Assembly (NCBI RefSeq): GCF_032393985.1
Contig: NZ_CP135918.1
Coordinates: 3,286,001 to 3,350,000, forward strand
Direction of reading: 5' to 3'
DNA: 64,000 nucleotides
Source: Fischerella sp. JS2
Lineage (GTDB): Bacteria > Cyanobacteriota > Cyanobacteriia > Cyanobacteriales > Nostocaceae
Part shown: one piece after another, positions 35,646 to 44,887 of the stretch
How positions within the stretch are numbered: position 1 is the stretch's first letter
How the letters are laid out: every line of letters starts with the position of its first letter
Made by a program: the position numbers and the translations under genes
Notes under the pieces: model-generated
The model's input: the letters and a program-made list of their open reading frames with translations, nothing else
What the model was told of the DNA's origin: nothing
The model's database searches: none

Positions 35646-37202
35646 CTAGTTATCAAGGCGAACTAGGCGGATTTCTGTACGTTGATTGCGCCGATCTTCT
35701 GCGGGTAATCCTGGTAACGGCGCTTTTGATCCCTTACCTTCAGCAATAATGTTGTGCTTCAAGCCACGCTGACGTAGATATTTCACTACTTCCTCTGCCC
35801 TTTGTTGACTTAGCTTTTGATTAGCTTGTACATCACCAACCCGAGAAGTATGACCAATGACTCTTAGTGCAACTGTTTGTTCATTGAAATCTGCAATTTC
35901 TTGAGCTAGTTTATTTAGGGTTAGACGAGCTTCATCAGTCAGTAGGGCAGAATCAGTCTTGAATTTGACCTCTCCTCGCAATTGCAAGTTACCAATATTA
36001 GGAGCAGTTCCAATTTGGTTCGGGTTTAAATTCGGAATTGAAGCAATCTCCTGACCTTCAAGCTTTTTAGCTAAGTCTGGATTATCAAGACGCACTTCAT
36101 CAATCAGATTCTTTGTATTTTGTGCAGAGAGAGCGATTAATTCAGATTTGTATAAATTCTCTGAACTAAAGGGAACCTCTTTCCGTTTTCCTGCTAATGT
36201 TAGCACTGCCGCAGTTGAGCGAATTTTTTTATTGAGTGTGCCGTCTGTGAGCCATTTTTGGGCTTCTAAAGAGTTGAAAAAATCGATACCTCTGATGGCA
36301 ATCACTGCTTCGTTAGGGGATAGATTGCTAACAGAGGCTATTTCTGCTTGCAAGCGTGAAGCATCACGTATATTGGCATCCATTTGTTGATAGTAAGCCG
36401 ATAAAAATTGTTCGACGACCCCAGGCTGAGATTGCACAAGGCGATCACTAGCAACGATCACATCAACAATTGTGCCTGGAGCATCTTTGCTAGATAGAAC
36501 TACTGTGTACCCTTGTTGCCGAGCCTGACTAACATAAGGTTCCCAAACAACGGCGATCGCAACGTTATCATTCGGGTCTTGCAACAATTTCCAAGCTTCA
36601 CCTGCATCCGCCACTTTCTTGACTTGGAAATCTGATAGCTTGAAGGCTTCAAATTTGCTACTCAGAACCATTGCTAAATACTCACTGGGAGTATCACCTG
36701 CAAAAGCAATACTCAATTGCTGTCCTTTGGCATTTGCTTGTTGAATGAGTTGGGGTAGATCTATTAGCGATTTTAGGTTGGGATATTTTTTCGTATTCAG
36801 GACAACTGCATCAGCCCCAACTGTTGTATCAATCAAGCCAACTATTTTTCCCTGAGTTGGATTTACAAGGAACTGGTCGAGTGTCGTCAGGATAAAATCG
36901 GCTTTTCCCTGATTCAGGTGTTCTGCCAATTTACCAAAACTCAATTCCTGTTGATAATGTACATTTTCTAATCCAGCTTCTTTGAGTGCTTTTTGAAAAG
37001 CCTGACTACGGAAAGTGCTATAGCCACTGAAATCATTGCCCGAAACTATTAATTTCTTTATCGTTTCTGTTTTTGAGTTATTTTTTGTGCTTATTATCGA
37101 AGGCAAATATTGATCGAGCAACCAAGTACTGATAAAAACAAAAGATGACAATCCTACTGCCATGCTCAGCACTATTACGAATAAATTCTCTTTTTGTTTC
37201 AT
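35646..37202 (-). CDS. Substrate-binding protein fused to OmpA/MotB peptidoglycan-binding domain
   Basis: 518 residues. An N-terminal membrane helix (LFVIVLSMAVGLSSFVFIST) is followed by a NitT/TauT-like binding domain of about 300 residues (KLIVSGNDFSGYSTFRSQAF, ADFILTTLDQFLVN, VVWEPYVSQARQQGYTVVLS). The last 125 residues are an OmpA domain: EVKFKTDSALLTDEARLTLN, VALRVIGHTSRVGDVQANQK and LSQQRAEEVVKYLRQRGL, ending in NQRTEIRLVRL. The protein should be held in the inner membrane while gripping peptidoglycan. It heads the gene set with the lipoprotein binding protein, permease and PRMT-like enzyme. Confidence 0.85.
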   Translation of the reverse strand: MKQKENLFVIVLSMAVGLSSFVFISTWLLDQYLPSIISTKNNSKTETIKKLIVSGNDFSGYSTFRSQAFQKALKEAGLENVHYQQELSFGKLAEHLNQGKADFILTTLDQFLVNPTQGKIVGLIDTTVGADAVVLNTKKYPNLKSLIDLPQLIQQANAKGQQLSIAFAGDTPSEYLAMVLSSKFEAFKLSDFQVKKVADAGEAWKLLQDPNDNVAIAVVWEPYVSQARQQGYTVVLSSKDAPGTIVDVIVASDRLVQSQPGVVEQFLSAYYQQMDANIRDASRLQAEIASVSNLSPNEAVIAIRGIDFFNSLEAQKWLTDGTLNKKIRSTAAVLTLAGKRKEVPFSSENLYKSELIALSAQNTKNLIDEVRLDNPDLAKKLEGQEIASIPNLNPNQIGTAPNIGNLQLRGEVKFKTDSALLTDEARLTLNKLAQEIADFNEQTVALRVIGHTSRVGDVQANQKLSQQRAEEVVKYLRQRGLKHNIIAEGKGSKAPLPGLPAEDRRNQRTEIRLVRLDN

Positions 37203-37660
37203 ATAACCCTTGTGCCATACAAGTAATATTAGGCAGAACTGGGTAAGATTTATCTATTAATCTTAAGTGTTAGAATGTATTTTCACTACAAGTTGAGTGT
37301 TCGATCAGCAACAATCATACAAGACTAACGCAACTCTTAAGATTTACTTTTTATTAAGAAAATATGACAACTTCGGTATTTTTTTACTGAGAAAAGCCAG
37401 GGACTGAATATATGAAGAATCTGTCAAAATGTCACTTTTGATTTACTTATAGTGAGATTACTTGTTATTAAGCAAATTTAACTTTACTTAGAGAAAGTAC
37501 TTATACCAATTTTGGATTTTAGATTTTGGAAAAAGTTTGTAGACACGTAGACGCTAAAAAAATCAGGGCAATCTTAGAAAATCCAAGAATTACCCTGAGA
37601 TATAAGAGTTATGGGGTAAACAATAAAGAGTTAATTATTTTTCTCTTAACTCCTCAACAA
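37203..37660. other. Intergenic region with terminator
   Basis: Gap between the end of ftsH and the start of the OmpA-fusion gene, both on the minus strand. Upstream of the fusion gene it is AT-rich and should hold its promoter. Near ftsH is the hairpin at 37564-37597. TACCAATTTTGGATTTTAG at 37504 is a motif found repeatedly in the window. No gene seen. Confidence 0.5.
37564..37597 (-). terminator. Hairpin downstream of ftsH
   Basis: On the minus strand CAGGGTAATTCTTGG, loop, then CTAAGATTGCCCTG folds into an imperfect stem, followed by a TTTTTT stretch. It lies 64 bp past the ftsH stop codon. Confidence 0.6.
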
Positions 37661-39505
37661 TTACGCAAACGCTGCTGTTTTTACATCGTTGTTTGCCAAA
37701 AGTTCTTGCAACTCTTCGGCATCTACAGTTTCCTTCTCAACTAACATTTCTGCAAGTTGATCGAGAATGTGACGGTTTTGTGTCAATACTTGCTTAGCAC
37801 GGGCATAAGCTGAATCTACTAATTGACGAACTTCTTCATCAATCGCAGCAGCAGTTTCTTCGGAGAAATCACGTTCTGACATGATATCGCGACCCAAGAA
37901 CATATTGCCTTGCTGGCGACCAAGGGCAACTGGACCGAGTTTATCACTCATACCGAAGCGAGTTACCATTTGACGAGCAACACGTGCTACTTGTTGCAGG
38001 TCGTTAGAAGCACCAGTTGTCACTTCTTCTTCACCAAAGATTAATTCTTCAGCAATACGACCACCTAACGCCACTGCCATCTGATTCTCCAGATAGGAAC
38101 GGCTAAACAAACCGCTATCCATACGGTCTTCGCTGGGGGTAAACCAAGTTAAACCACCAGCACGACCACGGGGAATGATGCTAATTTTTTGCACAGGGTC
38201 ATAGTCTGGCATCAGCGCCCCAACTAAAGCGTGACCAGCTTCGTGGTATGCTACCAGTGCTTTGCGCTTTTCGCTCATTACCCGGTCTTTCTTTTCTGGC
38301 CCTGCCAAAACGCGATCGATCGCATCGTTAATTTCATCCATCGAAATTTCGGTCAGGTTACGGCGTGCAGCCAGAATCGCGGCTTCGTTGAGCAGGTTAG
38401 ATAAATCCGCACCTGTAAACCCAGGACTGCGACGGGCAATTTTATCTAAGTCCACATCTTTTGCTAGAGTCTTGCCACGGGCGTGAACTTTGAGAATTTC
38501 CACACGTCCAGAGTAGTCTGGGCGGTCTACAACTACTTGACGATCAAAGCGACCGGGACGCAATAAGGCTGCGTCCAAAACGTCGGGACGGTTAGTCGCA
38601 GCAATAATAATGATGCCGGTGTTACCTTCAAAACCATCCATTTCTGTAAGTAACTGGTTGAGGGTTTGTTCCCGTTCATCGTTACCACCGCCTAAACCTG
38701 CACCACGCTGCCGACCCACAGCGTCAATTTCATCGATGAAGACGATGCAAGGTGCATTGGCTTTAGCTTGCTCAAATAAGTCACGGACGCGGGATGCACC
38801 CACACCCACAAACATTTCTACGAACTCAGAACCAGAGATGGAGAAGAAAGGGACACCTGCTTCACCTGCTACAGCCCTAGCCAATAAAGTTTTACCAGTT
38901 CCGGGAGGACCTACTAGCAACACACCTTTAGGGATTTTGGCTCCAACAGCAGTAAAGCGATCAGCGTTTTTCAAAAAGTCTACGACTTCGTTTAATTCCA
39001 GCTTGGCTTGGTCAATACCAGCAACATCCCCGAAAGTAACTTGGGTTTGTGGTTCCATTTGCACTCTGGCTTTAGATTTACCAAAGTTCATAGCTTGGCT
39101 ACCAGGGCCATTTTGGGCGCGGCGCAACAAGAAGAACAAGCCTACCAAAAGTAATACGGGGAAGAATAAGCTGCTGAGTGCCTTAAACCAGAATCCTTCG
39201 TCGGTTTGAGGCAAAACAATAATATCAACGTTTTGTTCGTTAAGTTCGTTAATGAGGTTAGGGTCATTAACCAAAGTCACCAATTTCTTCTTGGAATCGA
39301 ATTTGGGAGTGACTACAGCTGTAGACCGATCCGCACTAATACTGACTTTCTCTACCTTGCCAGCTCGGACTTCTTGAATAAATTGACTGTATCGCCATGT
39401 CTCTCTGCTTTGGGGTTGCTTGTCAAAAAATGCTGTCCCAAGAGCAATGACAACAATAAAAAGCAGTGCGTACAGCCCCGCATTTCTCCACCGTTTATTA
39501 TTCAC
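37661..39505 (-). CDS. ftsH: ATP-dependent zinc metalloprotease FtsH
   Basis: About 614 residues, a membrane protease that forms hexamers and degrades damaged membrane proteins, including photosystem II D1 in cyanobacteria. [20 protein letters not shown] and [15 protein letters not shown] are the two membrane helices. [20 protein letters not shown] is Walker [19 protein letters not shown] Walker [21 protein letters not shown] the second region of homology, and [11 protein letters not shown] the zinc site. The N-terminus [12 protein letters not shown] resembles Synechocystis FtsH3 (slr1604). A TTG at 39514 lies too close to AGGAGG; the GTG at 39505 has normal spacing. Confidence 0.93.
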   Translation of the reverse strand: MNNKRWRNAGLYALLFIVVIALGTAFFDKQPQSRETWRYSQFIQEVRAGKVEKVSISADRSTAVVTPKFDSKKKLVTLVNDPNLINELNEQNVDIIVLPQTDEGFWFKALSSLFFPVLLLVGLFFLLRRAQNGPGSQAMNFGKSKARVQMEPQTQVTFGDVAGIDQAKLELNEVVDFLKNADRFTAVGAKIPKGVLLVGPPGTGKTLLARAVAGEAGVPFFSISGSEFVEMFVGVGASRVRDLFEQAKANAPCIVFIDEIDAVGRQRGAGLGGGNDEREQTLNQLLTEMDGFEGNTGIIIIAATNRPDVLDAALLRPGRFDRQVVVDRPDYSGRVEILKVHARGKTLAKDVDLDKIARRSPGFTGADLSNLLNEAAILAARRNLTEISMDEINDAIDRVLAGPEKKDRVMSEKRKALVAYHEAGHALVGALMPDYDPVQKISIIPRGRAGGLTWFTPSEDRMDSGLFSRSYLENQMAVALGGRIAEELIFGEEEVTTGASNDLQQVARVARQMVTRFGMSDKLGPVALGRQQGNMFLGRDIMSERDFSEETAAAIDEEVRQLVDSAYARAKQVLTQNRHILDQLAEMLVEKETVDAEELQELLANNDVKTAAFA

Positions 39506-39656
39506 TGAGGTCAATCCTCCTAAATTTTTCGTGCGAGGGCATTTTAAGAATTATGTTAACTTATCTTAAGGTATACCAAATTCCACACCTACAATGCTAG
39601 TACATGAAAGCAGAAGGCAGAGGCAGTGCCAATGATTTCACCACTAGGCATGAAAA

Positions 39657-39716
39657 AACCTCACCCCCTCCCCCTCTCCTTACTAAGGAGAGGGGTGGCG
39701 TAGCCGGGGTGAGGTT
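39657..39716. repeat. Dispersed palindromic repeat, family D
   Basis: Starts AACCTCACCCCCTCCCC and ends GGGGTGAGGTT, with an inner hairpin CCCCTCTCCTT-ACT-AAGGAGAGGGG. A related, larger copy is at 62390-62505. Not coding. It may serve as a transcription stop between ftsH and its neighbour. Confidence 0.7.
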
Positions 39717-39755
39717 ACTTTCAAGGCAGAAGGTAGAAAGTTTAATGTGTTTGTC

Positions 39756-40562
39756 TCAGCCATTGTGTATTTTGAAGAATTTCTGTATTTGTTGAAAACA
39801 AGGATGGTAGGGATTATATTGTAGCGAGCCAGTAGGCTGAATGACGGTGTGGATCGGAACAATTTCAACCACACTGTTGCAATAGGCGATCGCTTGCAAT
39901 TTTTTGACTAGTTCTGGTGTCCAGGGTTCCTCTCGCACTACCTGCTGCTGTTGTTGCAACAAGTTGAGCAGTTGCGATCGCATTATTCCCGGTAAAATTC
40001 CTACGGATAAGGGAGGTGTCCACCAGCAACCATCCCACCACCCGAAAAGATTACCACCTGTTGTTTCTAGCCAATTGCCCAGAGTATCTACTAATATCGC
40101 TTCTTGAGTATTTAATTTCTGGGCATCCTTTCTGGCTAACCAAGCACTAAGATAATTTCCAGTTTTGTGATTAGGTAAACTGCGATTGTATTTCAGTGAC
40201 GCCAAGATAGCTGAAACGCCATGATTTTGTTTTTCTGGTAAATCTTTTGGTAATTCTCTACCAGTAATCCATTCCCGCCCATCGGGAAATACAGATATTC
40301 TCAGGACGGGGAAATGCGCCATGATTAATTCTGCACCTTGACGTAATTGCCCAAAATGTGGTATTGACAAATCAAAAACCTGTAAACTAAATTTCAAGCG
40401 ATCGCAGTGAGCTTGCCAGTTAGTGAATTTATGATCTAACGAGTGATTATATACGCGCAAAGTTGTAAAAACCGTCGCTCCATAAATTAAGCCTGGATCG
40501 TCAATCGGTAACTCTAGAGTTTGAGAATAAATTAATTGGCCGTCGTACCAGTAGAGGGACAT
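39756..40562 (-). CDS. Class IV aminotransferase, 4-amino-4-deoxychorismate lyase-like
   Basis: About 268 residues with a PLP fold type IV. MSLYWYDGQLIYSQTLELPI and GLIYGATVFTTLRVY form the start, as in PabC, and SLKYNRSLPNHKTGNYLSAW holds the Schiff-base lysine region. NTQEAILVDTLGNWLETTGG contains the ETT loop for the cofactor phosphate. PabC makes 4-aminobenzoate for folate; D-amino acid transaminases are alternatives. The frame runs 38 codons further upstream into repeat DNA, so the ATG at 40562 is chosen. Single gene. Confidence 0.8.
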   Translation of the reverse strand: MSLYWYDGQLIYSQTLELPIDDPGLIYGATVFTTLRVYNHSLDHKFTNWQAHCDRLKFSLQVFDLSIPHFGQLRQGAELIMAHFPVLRISVFPDGREWITGRELPKDLPEKQNHGVSAILASLKYNRSLPNHKTGNYLSAWLARKDAQKLNTQEAILVDTLGNWLETTGGNLFGWWDGCWWTPPLSVGILPGIMRSQLLNLLQQQQQVVREEPWTPELVKKLQAIAYCNSVVEIVPIHTVIQPTGSLQYNPYHPCFQQIQKFFKIHNG

Positions 40563-40704
40563 GGGGAGGTGGGGATTAGGGGCAATGGGGAACTCACCGG
40601 CCCCCACGAGCGATTGCCGTAGACGCGCCAGCGACTTAAGGTAAGGGTGGAGTGTGGGGAGTGTGTAGACACGCAAGTGGCTTCCCGTAGGGTGGAGTAA
40701 GTAT

Positions 40705-40817
40705 TAAACAACTACTAACCACTAATGTACAGACGCGAGGAACATCGCGTCTGTACCCACTAACAACTAACCACTAACAACTAACCACTAACTACCAACA
40801 AATGACAAATGACAATT
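40705..40817. repeat. Hairpin repeat (family E) and heptad-type repeats
   Basis: GTACAGACGCGAGG, AACA, then TCGCGTCTGTAC (40727-40756) is a strong hairpin that recurs at 58772-58801. It is followed by degenerate tandem CTAACAA/CTAACCA units and the filler ATGACAAATGACAATTGAC before the next gene's end. These are short tandem repeated sequences typical of heterocystous cyanobacteria. Confidence 0.75.
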
Positions 40818-40820
40818 GAC

Positions 40821-41609
40821 CTAATCTTGCTGAGGTAATTTAATCCTAGTGGAACCGTCAGGATTTTTTATGACTTTTCCTCCTAAAGCTTCTATAGCAC
40901 TAATTGCTCTTTGGCGAGTTTTTTCGTCAACCTGATTATTTAATACCATCATCCAAGTCGCAATTTGAGCATATTTACTATCAGGATTGCGCTTTAAAAA
41001 GTCAGCTGTTTTTTGGGAAAATTCTGCTACCTGTTTACTTTCTCCATCAGTATGGTTACTAGCCCAGTTTGCGGCTTCTTGAAAAGATTGTTTGGCACTG
41101 TGAGAATCTCCCAAAAATAATAATTCATCAATGCCCCTATAACGCCACACATAGTAAGATTTGTAGGGAACCCAAGGGGAAAGAGATTTTAAACCATTTT
41201 TCATCAATGTTATGGAACGCTCTGGCATAGCAGCATACATAGAAGTACTGGTAGAAAGACTCAAGTAAGCTTCTAAAAATCGCGGATCTCGTTTTAAGAT
41301 GACTTCAAAATATTCTGGGCTAAGGGCGTAACCTGTTTTCGCGCGAACTTCATCATCACCAAAGTATTGTAAAAAATCTAGATATATCCAGTTGGCTATT
41401 AAGTTATTGTAGCCAAAACTCGGCATTTGTTTGAGCAAATTCAGTCGCAGTTTTTCTTTGTTTATTTCTCTTTCTAAAGTTTCTAATGGAGTAGTTTTAT
41501 GAGTAGAGATCAGTTGCTGCATATGTGGAAATTGCAACAAACTAACTCCAAAAATACCCAGACAAGCTGTGAAAAAAGTACCTATAGTTTGACGAGAGAA
41601 AACTAGCAT
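40821..41609 (-). CDS. Conserved protein with N-terminal helix and TPR-like repeats
   Basis: 262 residues. LGIFGVSLLQFPHMQQLIST is the end of an N-terminal hydrophobic segment, probably an anchor. The rest is helical: LNLLKQMPSFGYNNLIANWI, LDFLQYFGDDEVRAKTGY, FEVILKRDPRFLEAYLSLST and DSHSAKQSFQEAANWAS are consistent with tetratricopeptide pairs. It ends in a small beta region (GGKVIKNPDGSTRIKLP). I recognise it as a widespread cyanobacterial hypothetical; no reaction can be assigned. It is divergent from the MAA cluster. Confidence 0.65.
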   Translation of the reverse strand: MLVFSRQTIGTFFTACLGIFGVSLLQFPHMQQLISTHKTTPLETLEREINKEKLRLNLLKQMPSFGYNNLIANWIYLDFLQYFGDDEVRAKTGYALSPEYFEVILKRDPRFLEAYLSLSTSTSMYAAMPERSITLMKNGLKSLSPWVPYKSYYVWRYRGIDELLFLGDSHSAKQSFQEAANWASNHTDGESKQVAEFSQKTADFLKRNPDSKYAQIATWMMVLNNQVDEKTRQRAISAIEALGGKVIKNPDGSTRIKLPQQD

Positions 41610-42667
41610 TACTACTTAATTAGCAAATAAGCATCAGACCATAGATATATAGTTCCCTGTTTTCTGAGAAAGTAACAGTGTTCATTGACTTGAAAATAGG
41701 GAACGGAGATTAACTTAACAGCAAAGTCATGATCCATCTGTGTTTATCTATGTGCATCAGTGTACCCTGCCTTAAGCCGCTTACGCGTCTACGTTTTTGA
41801 AATTTAAGCTCATTTTCTCCTCGTGTCTGGAAGATTTTGGGGTAATTGCTAAGAGTGTAATACCATATTTTGTATATCTAGAATTTATATTTAATATTTA
41901 TTTAAATCATTGAAAAAATAAATTATATTAATATATACTTTGGTAGATATTTTCTCTATTAGAGTTAAGCTAAATTTTGTTAACAAAGTTAATTGACCAG
42001 ATTTCATTCTTTTATTGGTCTAAGTACTCCCATTGTGTTATTACTTTGAATATTAACAAGGTAATATCGCTAGATTCGGCTTTGAAGTTGAGTATTATTT
42101 CCAGCCCTGTCAAGTACGGGTAATTATAACTTTTTAAACCAGTAGCAAGGTTCTAGATAGATGCTAAAAAACAGCGAACTGAAGATCAATCAGGGCTGTA
42201 ATCTGAAGTGGAAGCTAGGAGATAGACAAAGAAAGTTTTCCACTATAAAAGTCCTGCTAGTTCTAGCAGCAGGAGAGCAGCTATAAATCAAAAAATTAAT
42301 ATTTTTATCGCCAATAAAATTGGCATTAATACCGTGTTGTTTTCAAAGGCAATAGGAAAATAATACATCCTTATTAAGGAATAGATGTAGTTTTCTTGTG
42401 GTTTTTATTTGAATACGACTAGGTATTTAATTAAGTTTTATAGGCTATCTATGTCTATATGTATGTAATTAGAGAATTGATAAAGATAGCTTATAAGATT
42501 TAACTTTTTATTGTTGATTAATATCCAAAACATATCAGTAATAGAGAGTAATATTCCTACTGATATGTTGTTGTAAATTGCTTGTGACCTAAAGTGGAAA
42601 AGCAATTAGATTCAACATGGATATTGATCAAATTGACTCAAAACATTCAGTATAAAGGACAAAATCG
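41610..42667. promoter_or_regulatory. Long upstream region of the MAA cluster
   Basis: About 1060 bp without a gene, separating the TPR-like gene and mysA, which are divergent. A family A repeat copy lies at 41731-41797. GAAAA (42356) and TACATC (42364) pair with GATGTA (42384) and TTTTC (42391), an imperfect hairpin. From 41860 on the DNA is very AT-rich. The cluster promoter, presumably UV- or salt-responsive, must lie here, perhaps with a long untranslated leader. Confidence 0.45.
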
Positions 42668-43897
42668 ATGGGTATTCCGCAGGCAAGTTTTACAGCTACT
42701 GAAACAGTATTTCATGTGTCTGGCTACGAAAAAATAGAGTTTAGCCTGGTTTATATCAATGGGGCATTTAATATAAAAAACGCAGAAATTGCTGATAGCT
42801 ATCAGAAGTTTGGGCGTTGTTTAGCTGTAGTAGATGCTAATGTCTATCGTCTGTATGGAGAGCAAATTAAGTCATATTTTCGTTATTACGACATAGACTT
42901 AACTGTGTTTCCAATCACTATTAATGAAACTGCCAAAACTATGGCAACTTTTGAGCAAATAGTTGATGCTTTTGCTGATTTTGGCTTAATTCGTAAAGAA
43001 CCTGTTTTAGTAATTGGTGGTGGTTTAGTGACTGATGTAGTGGGTTTTGCTTGTGCTGCTTACCGTCGCAGTACTAACTATATTCGCATTCCCACGACTT
43101 TGATTGGTCTGATAGATGCTGGTATTGCCATTAAAGTCGCAGTCAATCATAAAAAGCTGAAAAATCGTCTGGGTGCTTACCATGCACCGCAGAAAGTCAT
43201 TCTAGATTTTTCCTTCCTCAAGACACTACCAACTGCCCAAGTCCGCAATGGAATGGCAGAACTAGTGAAAATTGCGGTGGTGGCGAATGCAGAGGTATTT
43301 GACTTGCTGTATGAGTATGGAGAAGACTTGCTACATACACACTTTGGCTATCTCAACGGTACGCCAGAACTGCAACATATCGCTCACAAAGTGAACTACG
43401 AAGCTATAAAAACCATGCTGGAGTTAGAGACTCCCAACTTGCATGAATTAGACCTTGATCGCGTTATTGCTTATGGGCATACTTGGAGTCCAACTCTAGA
43501 ATTAGCTCCACGCATTCCCCTGTATCATGGTCATGCTGTTAATATCGATATGGCGTTATCAGCAACGATTGCCGAACGACGGGGATATATTACTGTAGCG
43601 GAACGCGATCGCATCCTTGAGTTGATGAGTCGTCTAGGTTTAGCCCTTGATCATCCCCTGTTAGATAGTGATTTGTTATGGCGCGCTACCCAATCGATTA
43701 CCCAAACAAGAGACGGTAAACAACGGGCCGCCATGCCTAGATCAATTGGTGAGTGTTTCTTTGTCAACGACCTGACCCGTGAAGAATTGAATCAAGCTTT
43801 GATTGCCCATAAGGATTTATGTGCAGCATATCCCCGGAGTGGAGACGGTATTGATGCCTACATCAGTACAGAAAAATCTACGATGGTAGGAGTGTAA
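42668..43897 (+). CDS. mysA: Demethyl-4-deoxygadusol synthase (MAA biosynthesis)
   Basis: 409 residues, a sugar phosphate cyclase related to 3-dehydroquinate synthase that turns sedoheptulose 7-phosphate into 2-demethyl-4-deoxygadusol, the first MAA step. [20 protein letters not shown] is the NAD+ binding and glycine-rich motif, [20 protein letters not shown] and [20 protein letters not shown] match the family, and [10 protein letters not shown] and [13 protein letters not shown] hold metal ligands (E and H). Length is normal. AAGGAC precedes the ATG. It is followed four bases later by mysB. Confidence 0.93.
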   Translation: MGIPQASFTATETVFHVSGYEKIEFSLVYINGAFNIKNAEIADSYQKFGRCLAVVDANVYRLYGEQIKSYFRYYDIDLTVFPITINETAKTMATFEQIVDAFADFGLIRKEPVLVIGGGLVTDVVGFACAAYRRSTNYIRIPTTLIGLIDAGIAIKVAVNHKKLKNRLGAYHAPQKVILDFSFLKTLPTAQVRNGMAELVKIAVVANAEVFDLLYEYGEDLLHTHFGYLNGTPELQHIAHKVNYEAIKTMLELETPNLHELDLDRVIAYGHTWSPTLELAPRIPLYHGHAVNIDMALSATIAERRGYITVAERDRILELMSRLGLALDHPLLDSDLLWRATQSITQTRDGKQRAAMPRSIGECFFVNDLTREELNQALIAHKDLCAAYPRSGDGIDAYISTEKSTMVGV

Positions 43898-43901
43898 AAC
43901 C

Positions 43902-44738
43902 GTGACTAGCGTTGTTGATAAAAACACGGCAAGACCCGTCACTCCCCACGGTATCTTGGTGGAACAATTGCAAAAAACCCTTGCTTTGGCAGAATCAGCA
44001 AATACTCCTGAACAGGTTGTAACTGCATTGCGACAGGCATATCAATTAGCAGTAGGTTTAGATCCTTACATAAGTGACCATACTACTCCTGAATCTGAGG
44101 CCTTGGCTACACTGGTGCAGCAAACCAGCAGCGAAGACTGGACACGACGTTTTACTGATGGCGAAACAGTGCGTCAACTAGAACAGGAAATGCTTTCTGG
44201 ACACGTTGAGGGACAGACATTAAAGATGTTTGTTCACATGACCAAGGCGAAAAATGTTCTAGAAGTGGGAATGTTCACAGGATATTCTGCCTTAGCAATG
44301 GCAGAAGCATTACCTGATGATGGGCGAGTAGTAGCCTGTGAAGTAGACCCTTATGTCGCTAGCTTTGCTCAAAATTGCTTCCAGAACTCACCCCACGGTC
44401 ATAAAATCACTGTGGAAGTAGCACCTGCTTTAGAAACCCTGCAAAAACTTGCAGCAGCAGGTGAATCATTTGATTTGATATTCATCGATTCTGACAAGAA
44501 AGAATATGTGCAGTATTTCCAGATCATCTTGGATCACAACTTACTTGCATCCGACGGTATCATCTGTGTAGATAACACTTTAATGCAGGGGCAGGTTTAC
44601 TTACCACCAGAACAACGTACAGCTAATGGAGAAGCGATCGCTTTTTTCAATCGTATTGTTGCTGACGATTCCCGTGTAGAACAAGTTATACTACCGCTTC
44701 GCGATGGTGTGACTCTGATTCGCCTATCGTTGTTTTGA
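43902..44738 (+). CDS. mysB: O-methyltransferase MysB (4-deoxygadusol formation)
   Basis: 278 residues. Methylates the MysA product with S-adenosylmethionine to 4-deoxygadusol. KNVLEVGMFTGYSALAMAEA is the SAM loop and VVACEVDPYVASFA the acidic strand. FDLIFIDSDKKEYVQYFQII then DGIICVDNTLMQGQVY hold the metal-binding aspartates typical of CCoAOMT-type enzymes. Starts with GTG four bases after the mysA stop, so translationally coupled. Followed by a 150-bp gap with a repeat before mysC. Confidence 0.92.
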   Translation: MTSVVDKNTARPVTPHGILVEQLQKTLALAESANTPEQVVTALRQAYQLAVGLDPYISDHTTPESEALATLVQQTSSEDWTRRFTDGETVRQLEQEMLSGHVEGQTLKMFVHMTKAKNVLEVGMFTGYSALAMAEALPDDGRVVACEVDPYVASFAQNCFQNSPHGHKITVEVAPALETLQKLAAAGESFDLIFIDSDKKEYVQYFQIILDHNLLASDGIICVDNTLMQGQVYLPPEQRTANGEAIAFFNRIVADDSRVEQVILPLRDGVTLIRLSLF

Positions 44739-44777
44739 GGAGGATAGTATAGGTTTTGCCTTGGTCTTTTTTGAAGG

Positions 44778-44810
44778 CGAACACTGATACACACTGATGC
44801 ACACAGATGG
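44778..44810. repeat. Dispersed repeat, family A (half copy) inside the mys operon
   Basis: GCGAACACTGATACACACTG then ATGCACACAGATGG matches one arm of the family A palindrome. It sits between mysB and mysC. The second arm is absent, so it should not form the full terminator hairpin. Confidence 0.6.
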
Positions 44811-44887
44811 GTCTTGGTGTTGGTTAGAGGATGAACCACCTCCAGATTCATCTGTGGAACAATCTCAAATCTCGAATCTCAAATCGC

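Noticed and set aside
38610-39209. 199-codon plus-strand frame
   Set aside because: Antisense to ftsH; low-complexity serine/proline text.
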